A stretch of DNA of 7,063 nt from Deinococcus sp. (GCA_030524065.1 JAUNHF010000092.1:1-7063); one strand, 5' to 3'. Counted from the stretch's first letter, positions 1 through 5,779 are shown. Translations and numbers: made by a program. The notes: generated from the sequence alone by a model not told the origin.

Positions 1-1647
1 GCCGCGCAGGGCCGCGATGGCGCCCAGATTGTTGCTGGCGCAGGAGAGGCCCTGGGCCGCCTGATAGCTGACCCGCGCCGCTGAAAGGTCACCCATAAGC
101 TGCGTGCTGAGGCCCCGCAGCAGCGCGGCTTCGGGGCTGCTGCCCAGCGGCAGGCGGGCCAGGCCGGTCTCGGCCCAGGCGCCCCCGTAGGTGCCGGTGT
201 TCAGCGCGGGCGCATTGAGCAGCTGCGCCGTGCGGCTGGCCCACAGCCCACCGCTGAGGCTGAGGGTCAGGGCGGCGCTCAGGCCCAGCAGCACCAGCCG
301 CTCGCCGGGGCCCGCGGAGCTGAGAGGGTAGCGGAGCCGGGTGGTGTAGCGGGGGGCGCCGGGCCCACCAGAAGAAGCCAGGGCTGCCCGGTGCGCCGCG
401 CGTCCCCGCCGGGTAATGGACAGCGCCGCCAGCAGCAGGCTCAGGCCCAGCGCCAGAGACAGCAGTCCGCTGGCATCCCGCAGCCGCGTCAGGCCCTGCG
501 GCCCCTGGTGGTACAGGGTTTGCTGGCGCAGTGAAGCGGCGAAACTGCGCCACTCGCTGGCCTCACCGGCGCGGTCCTGGCTTTCAAGCAGCTCGGCGTA
601 GCGCAGGTAGAGCGCCTCGCCGCCCTGAGCGCGTGGGTGCAGGGTCCGCAGGTGCCGCAGCCAGACCTCGGCGCGGTTGAGCCGGCCCTGGGCCAGCAGG
701 GTTTCGGTGTAGCCGGTGGGATGCCCGTAGGCAAGCATGGCCCCGCGGCTCACCCGAATGGCCGGGTCGTAGCCGCGCTGCGCGGCGTCCAGCCGGGCCA
801 GTTCCAGCGCCTGGTCGGCCTGCTCTGGGTAGCCGGCCGCGTCCAGCCGGGCGGCCAGCTTGACCCAGACCGGGAACGGCTGCGCGGCGGCCATCAGGCG
901 CTTGAGGTCCGCCGCTGCCTGCCCGGCTTGCCCGGCGGCGCGGGCCTGCTCGGCGGCCCGCAGGCCCAGGAAGGGGTTGGTGGGATCGCTGGCCCAGCGC
1001 TGGGCGACCTGCTCAGCGGGCACCAGATCGGCCGCCTGCACCGCCCAAAGGGTCACGTCCGGCTGCGGCGCAAAGACCACCCGCTCCTGAGTGCCGCCCC
1101 CGTTTTCGGGAGAGATCAGGGTAAATGTTTCGCGGTAGTCGCCGCCCGACACCGTGGCCCGGATCAATCCGCCGCTGCCGTCCAGCGTGAGCACCGGGGC
1201 AGACAGGTCGTAGCGTGCCAGCACGCGGCCCGCTCCATCGTAGGCGAGCACGGCCGGTCCTACGCCCAGGTAGGTCACGTCGCCCTGGCGCAGCGGTCCA
1301 CGCAGGCCGCCCAGTTCGGGCGCGAAGAAGTGTGACCAGACCACCTCGCCGCGGCGCAGGCCATTCAGCTCGCGGCCCTGCAACGTGACCTCGCTGGCGA
1401 GGGCTGCGTCCGACTGTTCCGGCAGGGAGGCTGCGGCGGGCACGGTGCCCTGGGGTGCTGCCTGCGCCGGCACCGCCTGATCCCATGCGGCCTGGCCCCA
1501 ACTCTGACTCCAAGCACTTTGGCCCGGCGTGCCCTGATCCAGCACACTTTGACCCAGCAGACCTTGGCTCAGCAGACCTTGTCCCTGCGCCGCCCCGGTC
1601 AGTGTCAGCCAGCCGGCCAGCCATAGGCGGCGTGTAAGACGGCTCAC
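1..1647 (-). CDS. Exported/membrane TPR-like protein of unknown function (partial, C-terminus beyond left edge)
   Basis: I do not recognise this gene as a named family. Reading from GTG at 1647-1645, the frame stays open for 549 codons to the window edge. Residues 1-20 look like a Sec signal peptide: Arg at 3, 6 and 7, a Leu/Trp/Ala core, then GAA before Gln21. A degenerate five-residue repeat follows (Gln at 23, 28, 33, 38, 43 and 48). Residues 85-205 are Gly- and beta-rich, with stretches such as VLAYDGAGRVLARYDL, which could be propeller-like. Residues 220-375 are Ala/Leu-rich helices like TPR or SEL repeats. Two hydrophobic segments at about 394-411 and 449-469 look transmembrane, separated by an Arg-rich loop, and helical repeats resume at 505-549. 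The GTG overlaps the TGA of the upstream plsY-like gene (GTGA) and has no clear ribosome site, so it is probably translated by coupling. The repeat region could instead belong to a periplasmic scaffold. The reading frame is secure; the function is not. Confidence 0.8.
   Translation of the reverse strand, partial: MSRLTRRLWLAGWLTLTGAAQGQGLLSQGLLGQSVLDQGTPGQSAWSQSWGQAAWDQAVPAQAAPQGTVPAAASLPEQSDAALASEVTLQGRELNGLRRGEVVWSHFFAPELGGLRGPLRQGDVTYLGVGPAVLAYDGAGRVLARYDLSAPVLTLDGSGGLIRATVSGGDYRETFTLISPENGGGTQERVVFAPQPDVTLWAVQAADLVPAEQVAQRWASDPTNPFLGLRAAEQARAAGQAGQAAADLKRLMAAAQPFPVWVKLAARLDAAGYPEQADQALELARLDAAQRGYDPAIRVSRGAMLAYGHPTGYTETLLAQGRLNRAEVWLRHLRTLHPRAQGGEALYLRYAELLESQDRAGEASEWRSFAASLRQQTLYHQGPQGLTRLRDASGLLSLALGLSLLLAALSITRRGRAAHRAALASSGGPGAPRYTTRLRYPLSSAGPGERLVLLGLSAALTLSLSGGLWASRTAQLLNAPALNTGTYGGAWAETGLARLPLGSSPEAALLRGLSTQLMGDLSAARVSYQAAQGLSCASNNLGAIAALRG
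1492..1581 (-). repeat. Degenerate 15-bp tandem repeat encoding a Q-G/S-x-x-x pentapeptide
   Basis: On the minus strand, units of 15 bases follow one another in frame. The first two, CAAGGTCTGCTGAGC and CAAGGTCTGCTGGGT, differ at two positions. Later units drift (CAAAGTGTGCTGGAT, CAGGGCACGCCGGGC, CAAAGTGCTTGGAGT). The encoded units are QGLLS, QGLLG, QSVLD, QGTPG, QSAWS and QSWGQ, just after the signal peptide of the left-edge protein. The period fades after Gln48, although Gln recurs at 52, 57 and 62. The early units are the most alike, which suggests recent duplication there. Confidence 0.75.
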
Positions 1648-2249
1648 AGGTGGTCTGCTCCAGACTGATCCAGTTCCCGCTGCCGGCCTTGCAGCAACAT
1701 GTGGGCAGCCCGCACCCCCATGACCAGCGAACCCAGCAGCGCCGCCCAGAAGCCGCCGCGCTCCCAGGCCAGCCACAGCAGCGCGGGCACCACCACCCCG
1801 GCCGTCACCGGGACCACGTTCAGGTGGATATAACGCTGAAGCAGCAGCTTGTACAGCGGCATAAACACGGCCGCCGCCAGCAGGGTGCCGGCCAGCGCCT
1901 GCGGGGCCGCCACCGCCAGGGCGCCGATCAGGGTGGCAATGCCGCCGCCGCCCCGCCAGCCGAACAGTGGGGGATAGCAGTGCCCCAGCACCACAAAAAA
2001 AGTTGCCAGGGCCGCGCCCAGAGACGGGTGCTGTGGCAGCAGCCACTGGGCCAGGGCCACCGCCAGCGCGCCTTTGAGGCCGTCGAACAGGGCAACGCTG
2101 ACCCCCACCGCCGGGCCGTACTGCCGCCAGGAGCCGCTGCCGCCGGGCAGGTCGGCGCCCCGGATATCTTGCCCACGCCAGCGCGAATAGAGAATGCCGG
2201 CCACCAGTGAACCCAGCAGGAACGACAGCAGGGAAACGGGCAGCCACAT
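1644..2249 (-). CDS. plsY: Divergent PlsY-family glycerol-3-phosphate acyltransferase
   Basis: PlsY is an integral membrane enzyme that moves an acyl group from acyl-phosphate to glycerol-3-phosphate, the first step in making phosphatidic acid. This 201-residue protein has the usual PlsY size and about five to six hydrophobic segments: roughly 3-21, 46-71, 76-95, 103-128, 145-162 and 166-184. Family signatures are partly visible: GSLVAG near 13, DIR at 28-30, GSGS at 37-40, LFDGLKG at 54-60, and GHCYPPLFGWRGGGGIAT at 89-106. Key positions depart from the canonical motifs. The GSGNxGATN motif is GSGSWRQYG, FKGGKG is GWRGGGG, and the C-terminal HRxNxxRLxxGxE motif is barely recognisable. It may therefore be a paralog with altered or lost activity. 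The start at 2249 is chosen because the protein then begins with the first membrane helix and lies 6 bases after a TACACT hexamer. A longer in-frame start at 2339 would add 30 atypical residues. Confidence 0.82.
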   Translation of the reverse strand: MWLPVSLLSFLLGSLVAGILYSRWRGQDIRGADLPGGSGSWRQYGPAVGVSVALFDGLKGALAVALAQWLLPQHPSLGAALATFFVVLGHCYPPLFGWRGGGGIATLIGALAVAAPQALAGTLLAAAVFMPLYKLLLQRYIHLNVVPVTAGVVVPALLWLAWERGGFWAALLGSLVMGVRAAHMLLQGRQRELDQSGADHL

Positions 2250-2255
2250 GGGGGC

Positions 2256-2261
2256 AGTGTA
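2256..2261 (-). promoter_or_regulatory. Leaderless -10 element of the plsY-like gene (TACACT)
   Basis: On the minus strand TACACT lies six bases before the ATG at 2249, which would put transcription start at or very near the A of the start codon. There is no Shine-Dalgarno sequence, as expected for a leaderless mRNA. No convincing -35 box is visible 16-18 bases further upstream. The same hexamer and spacing occur before two other genes here. Confidence 0.65.
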
Positions 2262-2362
2262 ACGCGGGTGTGCCGGCACAGGCTGGCCGACGGCGTGCCC
2301 AGGGGCGCAGGCTGGCCACTGCGCTTGGATGCGGTTCACGGTAGACGCCTGCCCGCACTCCC

Positions 2363-2368
2363 TACACT
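2363..2368 (+). promoter_or_regulatory. Leaderless -10 element of the thiF/moeB-type gene (TACACT)
   Basis: TACACT is followed by GGCGGT and then the ATG at 2375, a six-base gap that places the transcript 5' end at the start codon. There is no separate ribosome site. The -35 region is weak (GTAGAC at 2341-2346 is the nearest, with a 16-base spacer). Confidence 0.65.
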
Positions 2369-2374
2369 GGCGGT

Positions 2375-3148
2375 ATGTCCGTCTCTTCTGGTCACTCTCC
2401 GGCTGCTCCCCGCCTTTCCCGCGCCGAGCTGCGCCGCTACAGCCGTCCGTTGCTGGTGCCCGAGTGGCACGCGGCTGGGGCGCAGGAGCAACTGGCAGCG
2501 GCGCGGGTGCTGCTGGTGGGCGCCGGGGGGCTGGGCTGCGCGGTGGCGGCGGCGCTGGCCGGAGCCGGCGTGGGCGGGCTGCGCATCTCTGACCACGATA
2601 CGGTGGATGTGAGCAACCTGCACCGCCAGCTGCTGTTCCGCTCCGCAGACGTGGGCCGCTCCAAGGCGGAGCTGGCGGCCGCCCAGGCGCAGGCCATTAA
2701 TCCCTTTGTGCACCCAGAAGTGGCGCCGGCCCTGAGCGCAGACAACGCCGCGCAGCTGCTGGCGGGCGTCACCCTGGCGGTGGACGCCACCGACAACCTG
2801 CCAGCCCGCTACGCTTTGGCCGCAGCGGCGCAGCAGGCGGGCGTGCCCTGCGTGTGGGGCGCGGCGAGCGGCACGTCTGGCATGGTCACCGTATTTGCGG
2901 GCGGACGGCGGCTGCACGACCTTTTCCCGCCGGAAGAAGCGGCGCCCGCCGACAGCTGCGACGAAGCGGGAGTGCTGGGGCCCGTGCCGGCGCTGGTGGG
3001 GCAGATGATGGCCCTGGAAGCCCTCAAGGTGCTGGGCGGCGTGGGCGAGCCGCTGCTGGGGCGGCTGTGGACCTTTGACGGTTTGACTGGCCGCACCCGC
3101 CTGATCTCTTTGCCGCCGGTCCCCGATCCGGATACGTCCAACCGCTAA
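2375..3148 (+). CDS. ThiF/MoeB/HesA-type E1-like adenylyltransferase, zinc-site cysteines absent
   Basis: Proteins of this family use ATP to adenylate the C-terminal Gly-Gly of a small ubiquitin-like sulfur carrier (ThiS in thiamine synthesis, MoaD in molybdopterin synthesis). The 257-residue protein has the full fold. The N-terminal RYSRPLLVPE at 21-30 is typical. The Rossmann loop GAGGLG is at 49-54, the acidic DHDTVD at 73-78, and SNLHRQ at 80-85 includes the usual arginine (Arg84). Lys97 and DATDN at 137-141 follow, then DSCDEAGVLGP at 193-203 with the likely catalytic Cys195, and QMMALEALKVL at 210-220. The two CxxC pairs that bind structural zinc in MoeB and ThiF are missing: where PCxxCLFP is usual, the sequence is RLHDLFPP. 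The only cysteines are 55, 159 and 195. There is no C-terminal rhodanese domain. No sulfur-carrier gene is in the window, so the pathway cannot be decided. The start is fixed by the leaderless -10. Confidence 0.88.
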   Translation: MSVSSGHSPAAPRLSRAELRRYSRPLLVPEWHAAGAQEQLAAARVLLVGAGGLGCAVAAALAGAGVGGLRISDHDTVDVSNLHRQLLFRSADVGRSKAELAAAQAQAINPFVHPEVAPALSADNAAQLLAGVTLAVDATDNLPARYALAAAAQQAGVPCVWGAASGTSGMVTVFAGGRRLHDLFPPEEAAPADSCDEAGVLGPVPALVGQMMALEALKVLGGVGEPLLGRLWTFDGLTGRTRLISLPPVPDPDTSNR

Positions 3149-3248
3149 AAGGCTCGGCTGCACCGAACTTCTGGCTGCCTGAATGGTGCCTGTTCTCTCT
3201 CCCAAAGGCGGCTGCCGGGTCAGCAGACTGTAACTTTTTGCGCATTTG

Positions 3249-3257
3249 TGCTAACGT
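3249..3257 (+). promoter_or_regulatory. Probable extended -10 promoter of the HU gene (TGC-TAACGT)
   Basis: TGCTAACGT matches an extended -10 (TG, one base, TAnnnT). It lies in the most AT-rich part of the intergenic region. Transcription would begin near 3264 and give an untranslated leader of about 85 bases. A -35 is unclear; TGTAAC at 3229-3234 is correctly spaced but a poor match. Unlike its neighbours, this gene therefore appears to have a conventional leader. Confidence 0.4.
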
Positions 3258-3310
3258 CCGCTCAAGTCCACATGAAGGCTGACCCAAAGAGGTGCAGCAC
3301 GAAAGCTCCT

Positions 3311-3330
3311 AGGCCAAGGGGGCGTGGCCT
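3311..3330 (+). other. Inverted repeat (hairpin) in the HU leader
   Basis: AGGCCA at 3311-3316 and TGGCCT at 3325-3330 are exact reverse complements separated by eight bases, so a 6-bp stem can form in the RNA or serve as a DNA operator. It ends ten bases before the GGAGG ribosome site. In GC-rich DNA a 6-bp stem may be chance. Confidence 0.35.
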
Positions 3331-3340
3331 GGCTTGTGTT

Positions 3341-3345
3341 GGAGG
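3341..3345 (+). promoter_or_regulatory. Shine-Dalgarno site deciding the HU start
   Basis: GGAGG lies five bases before the ATG at 3351. It favours that start over an in-frame GTG at 3324, which would add nine residues not seen at the HU N-terminus and would place this site inside the coding region. Confidence 0.8.
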
Positions 3346-3350
3346 AAGTT

Positions 3351-3635
3351 ATGAACAAGGAAAAAGTTGCAAAAGCAGAGCTGGCCGCCCGCATCAGTGA
3401 GCAAACCGGTCTGTCGCGCAAGCAGGCGGGCGACGTGGTCGCTGCGGCTGTTGGCCTGATGGTCGGCGCACTCAAGCAGGGCCGCACGGTGGGCCTGCCC
3501 AACCTGGGCACCTTCAGCATTTCTCACACGGCCCAGCGCCAGGGCGTGCGCCCCGGCACCACCGAGCGCATCACCATTCCCGCCGGGAAAAAGGTGCGCT
3601 TCAAGATTTCTACCGGCCTAAAAGACCAGCTCTAA
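3351..3635 (+). CDS. hup: HU-family nucleoid-associated DNA-binding protein
   Basis: HU is a small dimeric protein that binds and bends DNA without strong sequence preference and compacts the nucleoid. The 94-residue product has the usual length and order. The helical dimer part at 8-45 contains KAELAARISEQTGLSRKQAG. Next come the GLPNLGTFSI turn at 48-57 and the beta-arm, RQGVRPGTTERI, at 63-74. The C-terminal strand and helix are IPAGKKVRFKISTGLKDQL. Pro68 is the arm-tip proline that intercalates into DNA. The usual Asn before it is Arg67, and the following T-G is T-T. From memory, the RPGT arm is also found in Deinococcus HU proteins. The long Lys/Ala-rich N-terminal extension I recall from D. 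radiodurans HU is absent here, so this may be a different HU form or paralog. It is transcribed toward the FAD oxidoreductase gene, with 33 bases between their stop codons. Confidence 0.93.
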   Translation: MNKEKVAKAELAARISEQTGLSRKQAGDVVAAAVGLMVGALKQGRTVGLPNLGTFSISHTAQRQGVRPGTTERITIPAGKKVRFKISTGLKDQL

Positions 3636-3668
3636 GGCTGCCTCGCCTGCGGCCCAGCCCCTTTGCTC

Positions 3669-5141
3669 CTACGGCCCGGCTGCCGGGGCAGAATCACGCT
3701 CTGCAGGCCGGTTCTCACCGAACAGGTCGTGAAGTACCGCCTGCGCCGCGTGATACCCGCACATGCCGTGGACGCCGCCTCCCGGCGGGGTGGCCGAACT
3801 GCACAGGTACACCTGCGGGTCGGGCGTGCGGTAGGGGGTGGGCGTGGGCACCGGGCGGGCCAGCAGGCCGGCCAGGTCAAAGCGGCCTCCGTTCACATCG
3901 CCTCCGCCGAACACCGGGCTAAACGCTTGGAGCCCAGCCGGGGTGGTCACGCGGCGGTGCAGGATACGGGCACGGAAGCCAGGGGCCAGCCTTTCCAGCG
4001 CGGCCTCGATGGTGTCAGCGTACTCGGCGCCTGTACCGGCCGGCACGTGTGCGTACACCCAGAAGGTGTGCCCGCCCTGGGGGGCGCGGCTGGGGTCAAA
4101 CAGGGTGTGCTGCGCGGCCAGCAGGTAGGGCCACTGCGGCAACTTCCCCTGTGCGGCCCCGCGCTCGGCCTGCTCAATTTCTTCCAGCCCCCCGCCGATG
4201 TGCAGGGTGGCCGCCTGCGCCGCTGCCGGATCCAGCCACGGCACCGGCCCGCTGAGGGCATAATCCACCTTGACCGCGCCCAGGCCGTAGCGAAAGCGTG
4301 CCAGCCAGGCGTCGTAGCCGGGCGTGGAGCGGCGCAGCAGCCGGCGGGCCACGGCGGGGCTGGAATCCACCAGTACGGCCCGCGCAGGCGGCAGGTCGGC
4401 CCACGACTGCACGCGGGTGTTCAGCTGCACTTCGCCGCCCAGCCAGCGGAAATACTCGGTCAGTGCTCCGGTCAGCGCCTGCGCTCCGCCACGCGGAAAG
4501 GGCCAGCCCCCAGCGTGGGCGGCCGTGCCCAGCATCAGCGCCGCTGCGCCCACACCCGGCGTGGTCATCGGCAGGTTGACATGTGCGGCCAGACCCGCCC
4601 ACAGCGCCCGCGCCCCTGGGGTCCGGAACAGCAGTCCGGCGGTCAGGGGGGCCGGCAGCAGCGCCGGCACCCCAAAGCGGGCCAGGGTGAGCGGGTGTCG
4701 CGGCAGGCGCAGCAAGGGGCGCAGGGTATCTTCCAGCAGCTGACCCTGCGCGGCCACCAGCGGCCCAAACAGCCCACGCCAGCGCTCACCGTCTGGCCCC
4801 AACACCTGCGCCGCCGCGTCCAGATGCTGCGGCAGCGGGAGCGCCCGGCCGTCCCACCACAGGTGCGCGTAAGGGGCCGGCGAGTGGACCCAGTCCAGCC
4901 CAAAGGCGTGCAGCGGCCACTCCTGCCAAGCCGGCGAAGCGTAGCCCAGCGGATGAATGGCGCTGCCGGTATCGAAGGTAAAGCCTTGCCAGTCGCTGCT
5001 GCTCAGGCCGCCGCCGGGCTGGCTGTGGGCTTCTAGCAGCCGCACTTTCAGCCCGGCGCGGGCCAGGGTCACAGCCGCGCTCAGGCCGTTGGGGCCCGCG
5101 CCGACCACCACAGCGTCCACTCCCGCAGAGTCCAGAGTCAT
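3669..5141 (-). CDS. FAD-dependent oxidoreductase, phytoene-desaturase-like (COG1233/PYROXD2-type)
   Basis: The 490-residue product is a flavoprotein of the amine-oxidase/carotenoid-desaturase superfamily. The N-terminal dinucleotide-binding fold is clear: VVVGAGPNG at 11-19, the strand-end acid in [13 protein letters not shown] at 33-45 (Glu37), then [11 protein letters not shown]. The C-terminal FAD motif reads [21 protein letters not shown] starting at about residue 446, as in COG1233 proteins. The middle contains [13 protein letters not shown] and [10 protein letters not shown], also typical of the family. Members include CrtI/CrtD desaturases and PYROXD2-like enzymes. The sequence does not show the substrate, and no crtB or other carotenoid gene is nearby, so a pigment role is only a guess. 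The start at 5141 is chosen because a TACACT -10 lies six bases upstream; an in-frame ATG at 5195 would place that promoter inside the gene. The last codons form a GC hairpin without a T-run. Confidence 0.87.
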   Translation of the reverse strand: MTLDSAGVDAVVVGAGPNGLSAAVTLARAGLKVRLLEAHSQPGGGLSSSDWQGFTFDTGSAIHPLGYASPAWQEWPLHAFGLDWVHSPAPYAHLWWDGRALPLPQHLDAAAQVLGPDGERWRGLFGPLVAAQGQLLEDTLRPLLRLPRHPLTLARFGVPALLPAPLTAGLLFRTPGARALWAGLAAHVNLPMTTPGVGAAALMLGTAAHAGGWPFPRGGAQALTGALTEYFRWLGGEVQLNTRVQSWADLPPARAVLVDSSPAVARRLLRRSTPGYDAWLARFRYGLGAVKVDYALSGPVPWLDPAAAQAATLHIGGGLEEIEQAERGAAQGKLPQWPYLLAAQHTLFDPSRAPQGGHTFWVYAHVPAGTGAEYADTIEAALERLAPGFRARILHRRVTTPAGLQAFSPVFGGGDVNGGRFDLAGLLARPVPTPTPYRTPDPQVYLCSSATPPGGGVHGMCGYHAAQAVLHDLFGENRPAERDSAPAAGP

Positions 5142-5147
5142 GTCCGC

Positions 5148-5153
5148 AGTGTA
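5148..5153 (-). promoter_or_regulatory. Leaderless -10 element of the FAD oxidoreductase gene (TACACT)
   Basis: On the minus strand TACACT is followed by GCGGAC and then ATG at 5141. The six-base gap puts the transcript 5' end at the start codon. There is no ribosome site. This hexamer decides between the 5141 start and the longer one at 5195. Confidence 0.65.
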
Positions 5154-5187
5154 GCCGCCTGCCCGGGCCGCTTCTCCCTTACAACCA

Positions 5188-5199
5188 CTGAACATTCAG
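5188..5199. promoter_or_regulatory. Short inverted repeat in the tatA promoter (possible operator)
   Basis: CTGAA-CA-TTCAG has two perfect 5-base arms with a two-base centre. It lies just upstream of the tatA -10 hexamer, where a repressor could block polymerase, and within 50 bases of the start of the divergent oxidoreductase gene. No matching regulator is encoded here, and a 5+5 repeat can arise by chance. Confidence 0.3.
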
Positions 5200-5203
5200 G
5201 CTC

Positions 5204-5209
5204 TAGACT
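5204..5209 (+). promoter_or_regulatory. Leaderless -10 element of tatA (TAGACT)
   Basis: TAGACT is followed by seven bases and the ATG at 5217, so the mRNA probably begins at the start codon. TTACAA at 5179-5184 could be a -35, with a long 19-base spacer. The surrounding 13 bases (GCTCTAGACTGGC) match the comM upstream promoter at all but one position. Confidence 0.62.
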
Positions 5210-5216
5210 GGCAAAT

Positions 5217-5669
5217 ATGAACCTCGGTCCGATGGAAATTCTGTTTATTTTGGTGGTGGCGCTGGTTCTGTTTGGCCCCACCCGGCTGCCTGAACTGGGC
5301 AAGAGCCTGGGCAAAGGCATCCGCGAATTCCGGCGCGGCACGCAGGGCCTCAAAGATGAGCTGGAACTGAGCCTCAAAGACGCCCCGGCGCAGGGCGGCG
5401 GCCAGACTGCCGCCCAACCCCAGGCAGCTGCGCCCCAGGCCGCCGCGCAGCCCATGCCTGAGCAGCAGGTGGTCTATGCGGCGGCGCCGGGCGCCGTGAC
5501 CCCTGCCGCGCCGGTGACTGCGCCGGCTCCGGCGGCCGCTCCCCTGCGCGCCTCCGACCTGGCGGTGGCTCCGGTGGTCCGGACCCCGGCCGAGGGAAGC
5601 ACTGAGCTGCCCGCCCCCGATGCGCCGGCTTCCGCCCCCGCCGCCGTGTCCACGCCGCACCGCGCCTGA
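5217..5669 (+). CDS. tatA: Twin-arginine translocase subunit TatA with long Ala/Pro-rich tail
   Basis: TatA forms the protein-conducting part of the Tat pathway, which exports folded proteins with twin-arginine signals across the cytoplasmic membrane. The family hallmarks are in the first 45 residues. A short N-terminal transmembrane helix covers about 4-20, with Glu7 near its start (MEILFILVVALVLFG). The FGP hinge is at 19-21, followed by the amphipathic helix LPELGKSLGKGIREFRRG at 24-41. After a charged stretch to about 55, the remaining 95 residues are Ala, Pro, Gln and Val-rich and probably disordered. TatA proteins are usually 60-90 residues, so at 150 the tail is unusual. Signature residues fit TatA/TatE better than TatB. 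No tatC or tatB follows, since comM comes next, so the other Tat subunits must be encoded elsewhere. The leaderless promoter supports the start. Confidence 0.92.
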   Translation: MNLGPMEILFILVVALVLFGPTRLPELGKSLGKGIREFRRGTQGLKDELELSLKDAPAQGGGQTAAQPQAAAPQAAAQPMPEQQVVYAAAPGAVTPAAPVTAPAPAAAPLRASDLAVAPVVRTPAEGSTELPAPDAPASAPAAVSTPHRA

Positions 5670-5740
5670 GTCTCTGCGCCTGACTTTTTCTCGCCCAGCA
5701 GTCTGCCCCCGCTGTTCCGCGCTCCAGCTGCCAGATGCTC

Positions 5741-5746
5741 TAGTCT
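5741..5746 (+). promoter_or_regulatory. -10 element upstream of comM (TAGTCT)
   Basis: TAGTCT lies seven bases before an ATG at 5754, the same geometry as the leaderless promoters of neighbouring genes. That ATG is not in the comM frame, so the transcript would start with a mini-ORF and reach the comM start 26 bases later. The hexamer also includes the in-frame TAG that limits how far upstream comM could begin. Confidence 0.55.
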
Positions 5747-5753
5747 GGCGGGC

Positions 5754-5779
5754 ATGACCCCTACCTGCCGAGGTTTCCG

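Larger units (their letters stand above)
2250..2374. promoter_or_regulatory. Divergent intergenic region between the plsY-like and thiF/moeB-type genes
   Basis: This 125-base stretch separates two genes that point away from each other. It carries a TACACT hexamer at each end facing outward, each six bases from the ATG it serves. No operator-like inverted repeat stands out between them. Confidence 0.6.
3149..3350. promoter_or_regulatory. Intergenic region and 5' leader of the HU gene
   Basis: This stretch of about 200 bases holds no gene I can support on either strand. It is less GC-rich around 3229-3257, where a T-run and an extended -10 lie. Beyond the -10 it contains a leader of roughly 85 bases with a short hairpin and a GGAGG site. 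No convincing intrinsic terminator for the upstream gene is visible: stems after 3148 are only about 4 base pairs long. Confidence 0.55.

Noticed and set aside
637..1335. Plus-strand open frame opposite the left-edge protein (232 codons)
   Set aside because: Skewed Gly/Gln/Arg composition typical of an antisense shadow, with no promoter or ribosome site that I can see.
1013..1624. ATG-started minus-strand open frame overlapping the left-edge protein
   Set aside because: It is Arg/Gly-rich and out of frame with the GTG-started 549-codon frame, which has a signal peptide, repeats and membrane helices and is coupled to the plsY-like gene.
2250..2339. Longer N-terminus for the plsY-like protein (ATG at 2339)
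   Set aside because: It would add 30 polar residues before the first helix and run through the TACACT promoter of its own gene.
2336..3205. Open frame on the minus strand opposite the thiF/moeB-type gene (289 codons)
   Set aside because: Arg/Gln-rich product with no motifs; the plus-strand E1-like fold explains the region.
3636..3689. Possible transcription terminator between the convergent HU and oxidoreductase genes
   Set aside because: GGCTG/CAGCC at 3636-3659 has a 14-base loop, and CCCGG-CTG-CCGGG at 3675-3687 is a good hairpin, but neither is followed by a T-run on either strand. Rho-independent termination is therefore not supported.
3663..5036. Long open frame on the plus strand opposite the FAD oxidoreductase gene (457 codons)
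   Set aside because: Its translation is Arg/Gln/Gly/His-rich with no family motif. The minus strand encodes a clear flavoprotein with both FAD motifs, so this is a high-GC shadow.
5142..5195. Longer N-terminus for the FAD oxidoreductase (ATG at 5195)
   Set aside because: The extra 18 residues precede the normal family start and would include the TACACT hexamer; the 5141 ATG has ideal leaderless spacing.
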